NCBI GenBank assembly: GCA_023301795.1
Contig: JALZVU010000069.1
Coordinates: 1-44,023, forward strand
Reading direction: 5' to 3'
DNA from: Granulosicoccus sp.
GTDB lineage: Bacteria; Pseudomonadota; Gammaproteobacteria; Granulosicoccales; Granulosicoccaceae
DNA: 44,023 nt
Both the position numbers and the translations under genes were made by a program. Under the pieces are notes generated by a model, which was not told the DNA's origin, did not search any database, and saw only the letters and a list, made by a program, of their open reading frames with translations. Each line of letters opens with the position of its first letter. The first letter of the stretch is position 1. Positions 17,917-26,400 of the stretch are shown in pieces.

Positions 17917-19455
17917 TCATGCAGCTACGGACTCACCAGACGCTGCCATAATTTTTTCTTTGGAAACATCTGCGCCAAACTGCGCCGCTATCCTGCCTCG
18001 GCGCATGACAACAATTCGATGAGCAATACTCAAGCATTCGGTAACCTCAGAGGTTGAGAACACCACAGCGAGTCCTTGTTTGGCGCGTTCACTCAACAAT
18101 CGGAATACTTCGGCCTTGGCGCCTACATCAATTCCACGGCTAGGTTCATCGAGCAGCAATACCCTAGGATGGGTGGTCAGCATTTTGCCAATAACAACTT
18201 TTTGCTGGTTGCCTCCAGACAACGACCCTATCGCAGCCTCAGGACCCGAGGTCTTGATGTGCACTTTGGCAATCGAATTTTCTATCAACACATTTTCCAT
18301 TGGGCGGTTCAGAAAAAAAGCACGTACAAACGCACCAATACTGGCCAGCGACAGGTTCCGGCCCACAGACATGGTCTGCACAAGACCGTCGCGCTGCCGA
18401 TCTTCAGGTACGAGCACCAGGCCGTTGCCAATACGCTGCGCTATGCTCTGCTGCGCGATATTGCGGCCTTCCAGCACCACCGTGCCACCCGCTATCGGAA
18501 CACGCCCAGCAACAGCTTCAAGCAGCTCAGTGCGGCCAGCGCCCATCAAACCGTAAATACAGACAATCTCTCCAGCTCGCACATTCAATGAAAGATGATC
18601 TACCACCAGATGCCCTCGCCCATCATCGACACTGACATCATCAACAGACAACGCAACGTCACCAAAGTCATAACCGCCTGGTGGCCTCCCCAAATCAAAA
18701 TTCTCACCGACCATGTTGCGCACTATCCATTGCAGATCAATGTCTTTGCGAGAGGCTGCAGCGGTCATCGCGCCATCACGCAACACCACAGCATGATCAG
18801 TGATTTGCAGGGCTTCTTCGAGATGGTGTGAGATATAGACGATGGAAACACCCCGACTGGTAAGGTCACGAATCACCTTAAACAGCACCTCGACTTCAGT
18901 AGCACTGAGTGCTGAAGTAGGCTCATCCATGATCAGAATTCGCGAATCTACCGAAAGAGCCCGCGCAATCTCGACAATTTGTTGCTGCCCAAGCCGAAGA
19001 TCCTCGACCAGTGTCATCGGATTAATATCTTCTTCGAGTTCGGCCATAAGAGCGCTCGCCTGACGAGCTTCTTCAGCAAAATCGACCCCGGTAGCAGATC
19101 GCAGTTCGCGTCCCATAAAGATATTGTCTCGAACGCTCAAATTGGGTGCAAGACTAAGCTCCTGGTGAATAATAGAGATTCCATGGTCACGCGCATCAGT
19201 GGAAGATGAAAAAGTAACTCTGTTGCCATCGAGGATAATGCTGCCAGATGTCGGAGTGACCACACCGGAGAGAATTTTCATAAGCGTGGATTTCCCCGCG
19301 CCATTCTCACCGAACAAGGTGGTGACCTGACCCCGTTGAATCTCGAAATTTACGCCTCGCAACGCTTGCACAGCACCATAGGATTTTGCAACGTTATGGG
19401 CTGCAAGAACGACGTTATCGTCGAACGCTAGCGCTTCACCTGTTGCACCCATCAT
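17917..19455 (-). CDS. Sugar/polyol ABC transporter ATP-binding protein (RbsA/MglA family, duplicated NBD)
   Basis: A 512-residue fused double nucleotide-binding protein. NBD1 (about 15-250): Walker A GENGAGKST, signature LRLGQQQIVEIARAL, Walker B ILIMDEPTSAL, and His in ISHH. NBD2 (about 260-505): a degenerate A loop GLMGAGRTELL, signature LSGGNQQKV and VLLLDEPSRGIDVG. Such asymmetry is standard for the CUT2 sugar importer class. ATG 19455 overlaps the stop of the DUF2291 gene (ATGA), so it is translationally coupled. It energises the RbsC-type permease encoded next. Confidence 0.93.
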   Translation of the reverse strand: MMGATGEALAFDDNVVLAAHNVAKSYGAVQALRGVNFEIQRGQVTTLFGENGAGKSTLMKILSGVVTPTSGSIILDGNRVTFSSSTDARDHGISIIHQELSLAPNLSVRDNIFMGRELRSATGVDFAEEARQASALMAELEEDINPMTLVEDLRLGQQQIVEIARALSVDSRILIMDEPTSALSATEVEVLFKVIRDLTSRGVSIVYISHHLEEALQITDHAVVLRDGAMTAAASRKDIDLQWIVRNMVGENFDLGRPPGGYDFGDVALSVDDVSVDDGRGHLVVDHLSLNVRAGEIVCIYGLMGAGRTELLEAVAGRVPIAGGTVVLEGRNIAQQSIAQRIGNGLVLVPEDRQRDGLVQTMSVGRNLSLASIGAFVRAFFLNRPMENVLIENSIAKVHIKTSGPEAAIGSLSGGNQQKVVIGKMLTTHPRVLLLDEPSRGIDVGAKAEVFRLLSERAKQGLAVVFSTSEVTECLSIAHRIVVMRRGRIAAQFGADVSKEKIMAASGESVAA

Positions 19456-20108
19456 TGGACTTCAAGCCGCACTGGTGTCACCAACCAGCTTTTGGGATTG
19501 ATCAAAGTGAATGCTCCAACGACAAGAATCGTCTTGCCAGTCAGCTCATCAGTGTCTATGGGAGACAACACAGCCTCTTTCATTGCGTTGTTTATCGCTG
19601 ATCCGGCATCCTGATATTCGATCTGGTTTGTAAATTGGCCAAATTCGATGTTACCCGTTGCATCTCGCAATTCAGTCCCGTTGATTGCCGGACCTGTCTG
19701 CACTCGGACAGTAATGCTCTCCGGCATGCCAGCAACGTCGACCTTGTAAAGACCACGCTTGCCCTCACCCACAACGCCAGAAAATTTCACCGACATGAAC
19801 GGACCGATACTTCCTGGTGTTCCATAGAGCCCAACCGCTGCTGACTTATCCTCGTCCAACGCAGCAACCAGTGCCAACGCATCAGCAGCACGCTCCTCTA
19901 TAAACGCACGAACAATCGGGAACTCAGCATCACCAAATGCTTTTGGCGAAAATTTCTCAGCCTGCACATCCTCGGCGGAACCCATTACAACCACTTTGGT
20001 ATCCATGGCCATAAAAATCACCAAGACCACCGAGATACCAGCAATGAGAATATTGCGCAGCCCAGCTCTGGAGTTCAAAGTCGTCAAAGCACTCGCCTGT
20101 GTTGTCAT
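19452..20108 (-). CDS. DUF2291 family protein, accessory to the polyol ABC transporter
   Basis: A 218-residue protein with one N-terminal membrane anchor (about residues 20-37, ILIAGISVVLVIFMAMDT) and a periplasmic part of the DUF2291 family. Recognisable features are AEKFSPKAFGDAEFP near the front, GLYGTPGSIGPFM in the middle and the INPKSW...PVRLEVQ end. This family is encoded with CUT2-type sugar ABC transporters and polyol operons, but its biochemical role is unknown. It is the first gene of the leftward operon and overlaps the ATPase start. ATG 20108 has AAGG seven bases ahead. Confidence 0.82.
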   Translation of the reverse strand: MTTQASALTTLNSRAGLRNILIAGISVVLVIFMAMDTKVVVMGSAEDVQAEKFSPKAFGDAEFPIVRAFIEERAADALALVAALDEDKSAAVGLYGTPGSIGPFMSVKFSGVVGEGKRGLYKVDVAGMPESITVRVQTGPAINGTELRDATGNIEFGQFTNQIEYQDAGSAINNAMKEAVLSPIDTDELTGKTILVVGAFTLINPKSWLVTPVRLEVQ

Positions 20109-20247
20109 GGGTACCTTGTTTCACCTCAACATGCCGTCGTGATATATTTGTGTTATCAACTTTACTTAATATGTGATAATTAAATCACGATGTCAACAGT
20201 ATCATGACGATGCATCAACAATAATACTAATGTCCCTGTAAAAACAA
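20109..20247. promoter_or_regulatory. Divergent promoter/operator region of the polyol island
   Basis: This 139-bp AT-rich spacer must hold the promoters of both the transport operon (left) and eryABC (right). It has the palindrome GTGAT-N6-ATCAC (20173-20188), and TTATCA (20153-20158) forms an inverted pair with TGATAA (20174-20179). A further GTGAT lies at 20139-20143. Such repeated half-sites are expected for DeoR-family binding. The N8 gap between TGTGA and TCAC does not fit a CRP site (N6). Confidence 0.55.
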
Positions 20248-21804
20248 ATGACTATGGCTAAAGCAGACATCTTGATTGGTATTGATGCGGGGACGTCGAT
20301 GATCAAAGCGGTGGCGTTTGATTTGTCCGGGGTACAAATAGCGATTGCCTCACGTCAGAATCGTTACACATCCGGGCGTGACGGAGCGACAACTCAGTGC
20401 ATGGATCAGACTTGGGCAGATTGTGTTCTGACGCTGCATGATCTTGCAACAAAGATCGAGGATCTGGCAGAACGCACCGCAGCACTTGGCGTTACCGGTC
20501 AGGGCGATGGCACTTGGTTAGTGGGCAAGGATGACAAACCAGTATGCGACGCCTGGCTGTGGCTAGATGCCCGGGCTGCGACCACTGTAGAAAACCTTCG
20601 AGCCACAACTCTGGAGCGAACACGTTTCGAAACAACGGGAACGGGCATGTCGGCGTGTCAACAGGGTCCGCAGATCGCCCATATGGCAGCCACCGAACCT
20701 GGCCTCCTGGACAAAGCCGAAGTAGCACTGCATTGCAAAGACTGGTTGTACTTAAACCTTACCGGAATACGGGCAACCGACCCCTCAGAAGCATCCTTCA
20801 GCTTCGGTGATTTTCGCACTCGTCAATACGATGATACCGTTATCGCAGCACTTGGCTTGACGGAACGCAGCCACCTGTTGCCACAAATCGTTGACGGTAC
20901 GCAGCAGACACATGTTGTTTCCCACGCTGCGGCAGCATCCACAGGTTTACTCGCTGGTACACCAGTGAGCCTTGGATTCGTAGATATGGCCTGCACGGCA
21001 CTTGGTGCCGGAGTACACACTGGAACCCCATCGGCGGCCTGTTCAATTATAGGCTCCACGGGTGTTCATATGAAAGCAACGCTTGCAAGTGGCGTGCAAC
21101 TTAACAGCGAAGGAACCGGCTATGTCATACCTCTTCCACTACCCGACATGGTGGCGCAAACTCAATCCAATATGGCTGCATCACTGAATATCGACTGGGC
21201 GTTGCATGTTGCGGCCGATCTACTTACAGAGATGGGACACACAACATCTCATAGCGAGCTTGTCACACGCATCGACAACTGGATGTCAACAAGCCAGCCT
21301 GGTCAGCTGATATATCACCCTTATATTTCATCAGCGGGTGAACGAGGTCCGTTTGTCAATGTTAATGCAAGATCCAGCTTCATCGGCTTGCATAGCGAGC
21401 ACCGATTCCCCGATCTGATCCGAGCGGTGGTTGAAGGACTGGGCATGGCCACCCGCGACTGCTATGCGGCAATGGGTTCCATGCCTGCAGAACTGCGCCT
21501 GTCAGGTGGTGCAGGAGCATCGCCTGCTGTACGCAAAGTATTGTCAGCCTCGGTAGGCTCTCCCACTCGTGTATCAACCAGACAAGAAGCCGGAGCAGCA
21601 GGCACCGCGATGATGGCAGCAGTTGCCATCGGTGCCTTTTCCAGTATGGATACCTGTATCGCCAAGTGGGTGACACCACTACTGGGTGAACTCGAACAAC
21701 CCGACCGTAAACTCGTACAAGTGTACGAACAGCTGTTCCCTGCTTATCGTGGAACACGTCATACGCTGCAGCCAGCCTGGGATCAGTTGGCTCAAATGCA
21801 CTAA
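20248..21804 (+). CDS. eryA: EryA: erythritol kinase
   Basis: A 518-residue FGGY-family kinase that fits erythritol kinase closely in length and in motifs recalled from Brucella EryA. Examples are GIDAGTSMIKAVAFD (phosphate loop), ALGVTGQGDGTWLVG, DAWLWLDARAATTVENL, FETTGTGMSACQQGPQ, ALHCKDWLYLNLTG, IRATDPSEASFSFGDFR and GAGAS near the second phosphate loop. It makes L-erythritol 4-phosphate from erythritol and ATP. First gene of a rightward operon with eryB (72 bp later) and eryC. No strong Shine-Dalgarno precedes ATG 20248; ATG 20254 is an equal candidate. Divergent from, and much closer to EryA than, the kinase at 13218-14741. Confidence 0.9.
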   Translation: MTMAKADILIGIDAGTSMIKAVAFDLSGVQIAIASRQNRYTSGRDGATTQCMDQTWADCVLTLHDLATKIEDLAERTAALGVTGQGDGTWLVGKDDKPVCDAWLWLDARAATTVENLRATTLERTRFETTGTGMSACQQGPQIAHMAATEPGLLDKAEVALHCKDWLYLNLTGIRATDPSEASFSFGDFRTRQYDDTVIAALGLTERSHLLPQIVDGTQQTHVVSHAAAASTGLLAGTPVSLGFVDMACTALGAGVHTGTPSAACSIIGSTGVHMKATLASGVQLNSEGTGYVIPLPLPDMVAQTQSNMAASLNIDWALHVAADLLTEMGHTTSHSELVTRIDNWMSTSQPGQLIYHPYISSAGERGPFVNVNARSSFIGLHSEHRFPDLIRAVVEGLGMATRDCYAAMGSMPAELRLSGGAGASPAVRKVLSASVGSPTRVSTRQEAGAAGTAMMAAVAIGAFSSMDTCIAKWVTPLLGELEQPDRKLVQVYEQLFPAYRGTRHTLQPAWDQLAQMH

Positions 21805-21876
21805 ATCAAGAGCATGTACCTCAAGAACAGTTTCCAATGCTCTGAGCAACTAGAGCCAGTACCAAAGGATTTATAA

Positions 21877-23388
21877 ATGACAGACTCCAAGACAGTTGAT
21901 CTTTTCGTCATCGGCGGAGGAATAAACGGTGCAGGTGTTGCCCGTGACGCTGCAGGGCGCGGTCTGTCAGTTATTCTATGTGAAAAAGATGATCTGGCAG
22001 AGGGAACATCCTCACGCTCCGGCAAACTGGTTCATGGAGGACTTCGATATCTTGAGTACTACGAATTCCGCCTTGTGCGCGAGGCGTTGATTGAACGCGA
22101 AGTGCTGCTCAACTCTGCAAGTCACATCATATGGCCCATGCGATTCGTGCTCCCGCACAGTCCTGAAGACCGGCCAGCCTGGCTGGTTCGACTGGGATTG
22201 TTTCTCTACGATCATCTTGGAGGGCGCAAAAAACTCCCGGGCACCCGCACACTGAATCTGCGTCAGGACCCTGAAGGTGCAGCCATTCTTGACAAGTACG
22301 CACGAGGCTTTGAGTATTCCGATTGCTGGGTTGATGATTCACGTCTGGTTATTCTCAATGCGCTGGCAGCAGCAGAGAAAGGTGCTGAAGTGCTGGTACG
22401 CACAGCCTGCATCAGTGCTAAACGTGAAGATAAGTATTGGGTCATTGAAACCAAGGATCAGCGCACTGGCCGCATACGCTCAATAAAAGCGCGCGCCATC
22501 ATCAACGCAGGCGGCCCATGGGTCAACGATATCATCTCTCGGGTAGCACATTCGAACAGCAAGCGAAAAGTTCGACTCGTCAAAGGAAGTCATATCATCG
22601 TGCCAAAATTCTGGGAGGGCACGCATGCCTATCTGGTACAAAACAACGATAAGCGCGTGATTTTCATCAATCCCTACGAAGGCGACAAAGCTCTGATCGG
22701 CACAACCGATATCGCTTACGACGGTGCTCCTGAAGATGTTAAAGCCGATGAGTCCGAGATTGAGTATCTACTTACCGCCGTTAACAGATTTTTCAAGGAG
22801 AAGCTGCGGCGCGAAGATGTGTTGCAAACATTCTCCGGAGTACGTCCGTTATTCGATGACGGCAAGGGGAATCCATCAGCAGTAACGCGCGACTACACAT
22901 TTGATCTCGACAACTCCGGTGGCGCACCGTTGCTCAATGTATTCGGCGGCAAGATCACCACATTTCGAAGATTATCTGAAGAGGCGTTGGACAAACTTGG
23001 AATGGTTTTCCCCACCATGGGCAAACACTGGACTGCTCACTCACCATTGCCTGGCGGGGAAATACCAGACGCAGACTACACAACGTTTGCTGAAACATTG
23101 CGATCACAATATCCGTGGATGCCGCGACCGCTGGTTCATCACTTTGGCAGGCTCTACGGTGCTCGTACAGAGAAGGTCGTCGGGAATGCCTCCTCCCTTG
23201 AGCAACTTGGAAAACATTTTGGTGGCAACCTCTTTGAGGCCGAGGTGCGCTATCTGGTCGACACAGAGTGGGCAGTTTACGCGGACGACATACTGAAACG
23301 ACGAACAAAGCATGGCCTGCACCTCAATGCAATTCAGCAACAGACATTTACCGAATGGTTTGACCAGATTTATACCAAAGCTGCATGA
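21877..23388 (+). CDS. eryB: EryB: L-erythritol-4-phosphate dehydrogenase (FAD)
   Basis: A 503-residue GlpD-family flavoenzyme with the lengths and motifs of EryB: FVIGGGINGAGVARDAAGRG (FAD-binding), EGTSSRSGKLVHGGLRYLE, EYYEFRLVREALIEREVLL, IWPMRFVLPHSPEDRPAW, NAGGPWVND, LVKGSHIIVPKFW, and FGGKITTFRRLSEEALDKL. It oxidises L-erythritol 4-phosphate to L-3-tetrulose 4-phosphate, probably feeding the membrane quinone pool. The start at 21877 is clear, with AAAGGA seven bases ahead. EryC follows after 13 bp. The second GlpD-like protein at 11518-13221 is longer and lacks the EryB-specific EYYEFRLVREALIERE stretch. Confidence 0.92.
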   Translation: MTDSKTVDLFVIGGGINGAGVARDAAGRGLSVILCEKDDLAEGTSSRSGKLVHGGLRYLEYYEFRLVREALIEREVLLNSASHIIWPMRFVLPHSPEDRPAWLVRLGLFLYDHLGGRKKLPGTRTLNLRQDPEGAAILDKYARGFEYSDCWVDDSRLVILNALAAAEKGAEVLVRTACISAKREDKYWVIETKDQRTGRIRSIKARAIINAGGPWVNDIISRVAHSNSKRKVRLVKGSHIIVPKFWEGTHAYLVQNNDKRVIFINPYEGDKALIGTTDIAYDGAPEDVKADESEIEYLLTAVNRFFKEKLRREDVLQTFSGVRPLFDDGKGNPSAVTRDYTFDLDNSGGAPLLNVFGGKITTFRRLSEEALDKLGMVFPTMGKHWTAHSPLPGGEIPDADYTTFAETLRSQYPWMPRPLVHHFGRLYGARTEKVVGNASSLEQLGKHFGGNLFEAEVRYLVDTEWAVYADDILKRRTKHGLHLNAIQQQTFTEWFDQIYTKAA

Positions 23389-23401
23389 ACAGGAAATCCC
23401 A

Positions 23402-24337
23402 ATGGCACTGACGTTGTCACTAAACACCAACCCACTGGTAAACCGCTTTGCAGAACCTGTACAGCTGATTGAGACGATCGCTCATGACCTGCGCATTCGC
23501 GATGTTCAGCTCACCCACGAATTCATTAATCCTTCATGGCCTGCTCCACTCATCAGGCGCTTGACCCGTTCTATGCGCACTGCTATGGACCGTACTGGCG
23601 TGCGTATTACATCTGGTATGACTGGGCCTTACGGCAGACTCAATCACTTTGGCCACCCTGACAAAGATGTGAGGCGCTATTACATAGACTGGTTCAAAAC
23701 CTTTGCCGATATTTCAGCTGAGCTGGGGGCAAAATCTGTTGGCACTCAGTTCGCTATTTTCACCTATAGCGACTTTGATAATGTCCAAAGACGAGAGGAG
23801 CTAACGTGCATTGCAATTGATTGTTGGGCCGAAGTGGCAGAACACGGGCGAGCAGCCGGACTCGACTATGTTTTCTGGGAACCCATGTCTGTTGGCCGAG
23901 AGTTCGGCCACACTATTAGTGAGTCCCTGGATCTGCAAAAGCGATTGAGTGATGCTGATTTGGCCATCCCAATGTGGATGATGGCCGACATAGATCATGG
24001 GGATGTAAGCTCAGTGAATCCAGACGACACAGACCCTTTCGCTTGGGCACGCGCTGTACCAACAGTGTCTCCCATCATCCATATAAAACAAAGCATGATG
24101 AACAAGGGCGGCCATCGACCTTTCACTACCGAGCATAATGCAGCAGGCCGAATACAGCCAGAACCTCTGCTTAAGGCGCTTGCAGAAGGTGGCGCACACA
24201 ATAACGAAATTTGCCTAGAACTGTCCTTTAAGGAACGTGAACCTGATGATCGCAACGTTATCGCGGACATAGCCGAGAGCATAGCGTTTTGGGAGCCACA
24301 TATTAATACAGGCCGAGACAGCTTGAATAACATCTGA
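23402..24337 (+). CDS. eryC: EryC: tetrulose-4-phosphate racemase (xylose isomerase-like fold)
   Basis: A 311-residue sugar-phosphate isomerase/epimerase of the xylose isomerase-like TIM-barrel superfamily, matching the length of Brucella EryC. Likely metal ligands lie in FWEPMSVGREFGHT (Glu), MADIDHGD (Asp/His), IHIKQS and ICLELSF (Glu). In Brucella, EryC interconverts L- and D-3-tetrulose 4-phosphate, giving the D form to EryH. ATG 23402 is chosen because AGGA lies eight bases ahead and it follows the eryB stop by 13 bp; the frame is open further upstream, but only through eryB. With EryA, B, H and I in the window, the published pathway is complete. Confidence 0.88.
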   Translation: MALTLSLNTNPLVNRFAEPVQLIETIAHDLRIRDVQLTHEFINPSWPAPLIRRLTRSMRTAMDRTGVRITSGMTGPYGRLNHFGHPDKDVRRYYIDWFKTFADISAELGAKSVGTQFAIFTYSDFDNVQRREELTCIAIDCWAEVAEHGRAAGLDYVFWEPMSVGREFGHTISESLDLQKRLSDADLAIPMWMMADIDHGDVSSVNPDDTDPFAWARAVPTVSPIIHIKQSMMNKGGHRPFTTEHNAAGRIQPEPLLKALAEGGAHNNEICLELSFKEREPDDRNVIADIAESIAFWEPHINTGRDSLNNI

Positions 24338-24424
24338 GCTATGTAAATCAGTTTGTAATGTAGACTACGCGGATCAAACCTCGAAGTATCAAAGCTTGAA
24401 TCATATGCATAGCTACCCACTACC

Positions 24425-25102
24425 GTGGACCTGACGTTTCTCTCGGTAAAACGCGTTCCAACGTTATTCTGGAGCTCTAAAACCCCGCTGACACTGCGGC
24501 CACCGCTAGTGACACTGACCATGCTGGTCCTAGGGCTCTTCCTCTTCGGCCTAGGCGAGGCGCTATTGGTCGCAGCCGGAGTTGGCGTCAGTCCCTGGAC
24601 GGTATTTGCGCAAGGTGTTACCCATCAAACCAGCTGGAGCCTTGGCTGGGCCACGTTTGTTATTAGTGTAGCGGTGCTACTTTTGTGGATTCCGTTAAAG
24701 CGAATACCGGGGCTTGGAACCGTGTTGAATACCATCATCGTGGCTCTGGTACTCCAATATGCTCTACCCTACCTTCCACACCCTGACAACACGCTTGTCT
24801 CTTTCTTGCAAGCAGCAGCTGGCGTTTTGATCACAGGAGCTGGTGGTGCCATCTATCTGATAGCCAATCTTGGCCCAGGCCCGCGCGATGGACTGATGAC
24901 TGGATTGCAGGAACTTACCTCACTTCCGATAGCACAGGTACGCGCCGCATTGGAAATATCTGTCGTAGCGATGGGTTGGATGCTTGGCGGTTCAGTAGGC
25001 ATAGGCACCTTGATGTTTGCGTTTGGTATTGGCCCCTCATTGGCATTAGGACTACATGCGGCAGGCAAATACTTTCCCACACAGATCCCACCACAAACAT
25101 GA
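24425..25102 (+). CDS. YczE/YitT-like integral membrane protein
   Basis: About 225 residues with five or more hydrophobic segments. Recognisable pattern: LVLGLFLFGLGEALLVAAGVGVSPWTVFAQGV at the first helix and loop (positions about 35-66), then GLGTVLNTIIVALVLQ, GAGGAIYLIANLGPGPRDGL and GWMLGGSVGIGTLMFAFGIGP, as in the YczE family of unknown-function membrane proteins. Start GTG 24425 lacks a Shine-Dalgarno; an ATG at about residue 33 would remove the first hydrophilic part only. It lies 87 bp after eryC and overlaps the next gene (ATGA). It may move a substrate of the locus, but this is a guess from context. Confidence 0.78.
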   Translation: MDLTFLSVKRVPTLFWSSKTPLTLRPPLVTLTMLVLGLFLFGLGEALLVAAGVGVSPWTVFAQGVTHQTSWSLGWATFVISVAVLLLWIPLKRIPGLGTVLNTIIVALVLQYALPYLPHPDNTLVSFLQAAAGVLITGAGGAIYLIANLGPGPRDGLMTGLQELTSLPIAQVRAALEISVVAMGWMLGGSVGIGTLMFAFGIGPSLALGLHAAGKYFPTQIPPQT

Positions 25103-26367
25103 ACCAAACCTGGTATCACCAGACCCTTGAAGAGTTACCACTGCGCACCCGTGTACAAAGCACAGACGTCGATGTCTGCATCATCGGTGGTGGACTTGCT
25201 GGCCTGACAACAGCGCTTGAACTGTCAAGAATGGGCAAGCGCGTATTGGTGCTGGAAGCCAATGCCATTGCCTGGGGTGCGTCAGGACGTAATGGCGGAT
25301 TTGTATCACCAGGGTTTGCCCAAGGCTATGACCAGATCGAGCGTCGTGTTGGCCAGTCGCACGCCAATGATCTGTTTGCGATGTCAATAGAAGGTATGGC
25401 AGCTGTAAAGCACAACATACACACTCTGAACATAACTGACGCAAACCCTGTTACAGGAATAATCAGCGCGTGTCGCTATAAAGCCGCCGACTCGTTGCGT
25501 GCTCGCCAGTCCTGGCTAGAACACAGCCATCACTACAATGTAGATTATCTGAACACGCAGGCTATTAGTCAACATGTAGTATCTAACACCTACCACGACG
25601 CCCTCATAGATAACAACGCGTTTCACTTTAATCCACTAGCGTACGCACGCGGCCTTGCCAGCGAGATTCGCAAGCTGGGAGGCGAAATCTGCGAGCAAGC
25701 CCCAGTACAAGAAATTAGTGGTAGCAAAGGCCAATGGCAGATCACCACACCCACAAGCAGTGTCACAGCCGCCGAGCTTGTCGTTGCAACAGGTGGATAT
25801 ACAGGAAAGCTAGTAAGCAATTTACACAATAGTTTTTTACCTATCGCCACTTACGTGATGCTTACCCAGCCTGACCCGGAGCTTATTGCTACAGCGATTA
25901 CTACATCAGCAGCCATCATCGACGACAGACGCGCTGGAGACTATTACCGTGTTGTGGACAACGGACGCAGGATTCTCTGGGGTGGATGCATAACCACTCG
26001 CACATCTGAGCCACGAGCGCTGGCCACTATCTTACATAAAAGCATGACTGCAACTTATCCGCAATTAGGATCTCTGCAAGTAGATTATGCGTGGTCTGGG
26101 CTTATGAGTTACGCACGGCATAAGATGCCTCAAATAGGCCAACTTGAGAATGGCATCTGGTATTGCACTGCATTCGGTGGGCACGGTATGAACACCACAG
26201 CCATTGGTGGTCGTGTTATTGCTGAAGGCATTGCGGATCACAGTGACCGTTACCAGCGTTTTGCACCGTTCGGCCTTACCCCCACATACAGCTTACTCGG
26301 GCGTGCAGCCGTGCAAAGTACGTACTGGGGCTATCAAATAGCAGACCAATGGCGCGAACGGGTGTAA
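25099..26367 (+). CDS. FAD-dependent oxidoreductase, DadA/PuuB-like
   Basis: A 422-residue flavoprotein of the DAO/gamma-glutamylputrescine oxidase group. A short N-terminal WYHQTLEELPLR precedes the FAD dinucleotide-binding motif CIIGGGLAGLTTALEL (about residues 27-42), then WGASGRNGGFVSPGF, the flavin-site stretch of PuuB/OrdL proteins. LVVATGGYTG and the C-terminal WYCTAFGGHGMNTTAIGG complete the flavin pocket. The reaction is oxidative deamination or N-demethylation of a small amine or amino acid. Starts at ATG 25099, overlapping the YczE-like gene stop (ATGA), so it is coupled to that gene. The exact substrate is unknown; it does not belong to the known erythritol pathway. Confidence 0.85.
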   Translation: MNQTWYHQTLEELPLRTRVQSTDVDVCIIGGGLAGLTTALELSRMGKRVLVLEANAIAWGASGRNGGFVSPGFAQGYDQIERRVGQSHANDLFAMSIEGMAAVKHNIHTLNITDANPVTGIISACRYKAADSLRARQSWLEHSHHYNVDYLNTQAISQHVVSNTYHDALIDNNAFHFNPLAYARGLASEIRKLGGEICEQAPVQEISGSKGQWQITTPTSSVTAAELVVATGGYTGKLVSNLHNSFLPIATYVMLTQPDPELIATAITTSAAIIDDRRAGDYYRVVDNGRRILWGGCITTRTSEPRALATILHKSMTATYPQLGSLQVDYAWSGLMSYARHKMPQIGQLENGIWYCTAFGGHGMNTTAIGGRVIAEGIADHSDRYQRFAPFGLTPTYSLLGRAAVQSTYWGYQIADQWRERV

Positions 26368-26400
26368 CGTGCGGGCAATCACTCTACCCACAAAATTGCG

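Noticed and set aside
20172-20188. CRP-like site TGTGA...TCAC in the ery promoter
   Set aside because: The gap between half-sites is eight bases, not the six of CRP; more likely a DeoR-type site.
23312-23401. N-terminal extension of EryC into eryB
   Set aside because: The ATG at 23402 has a proper Shine-Dalgarno and gives the expected family length; the upstream part is eryB in another frame.
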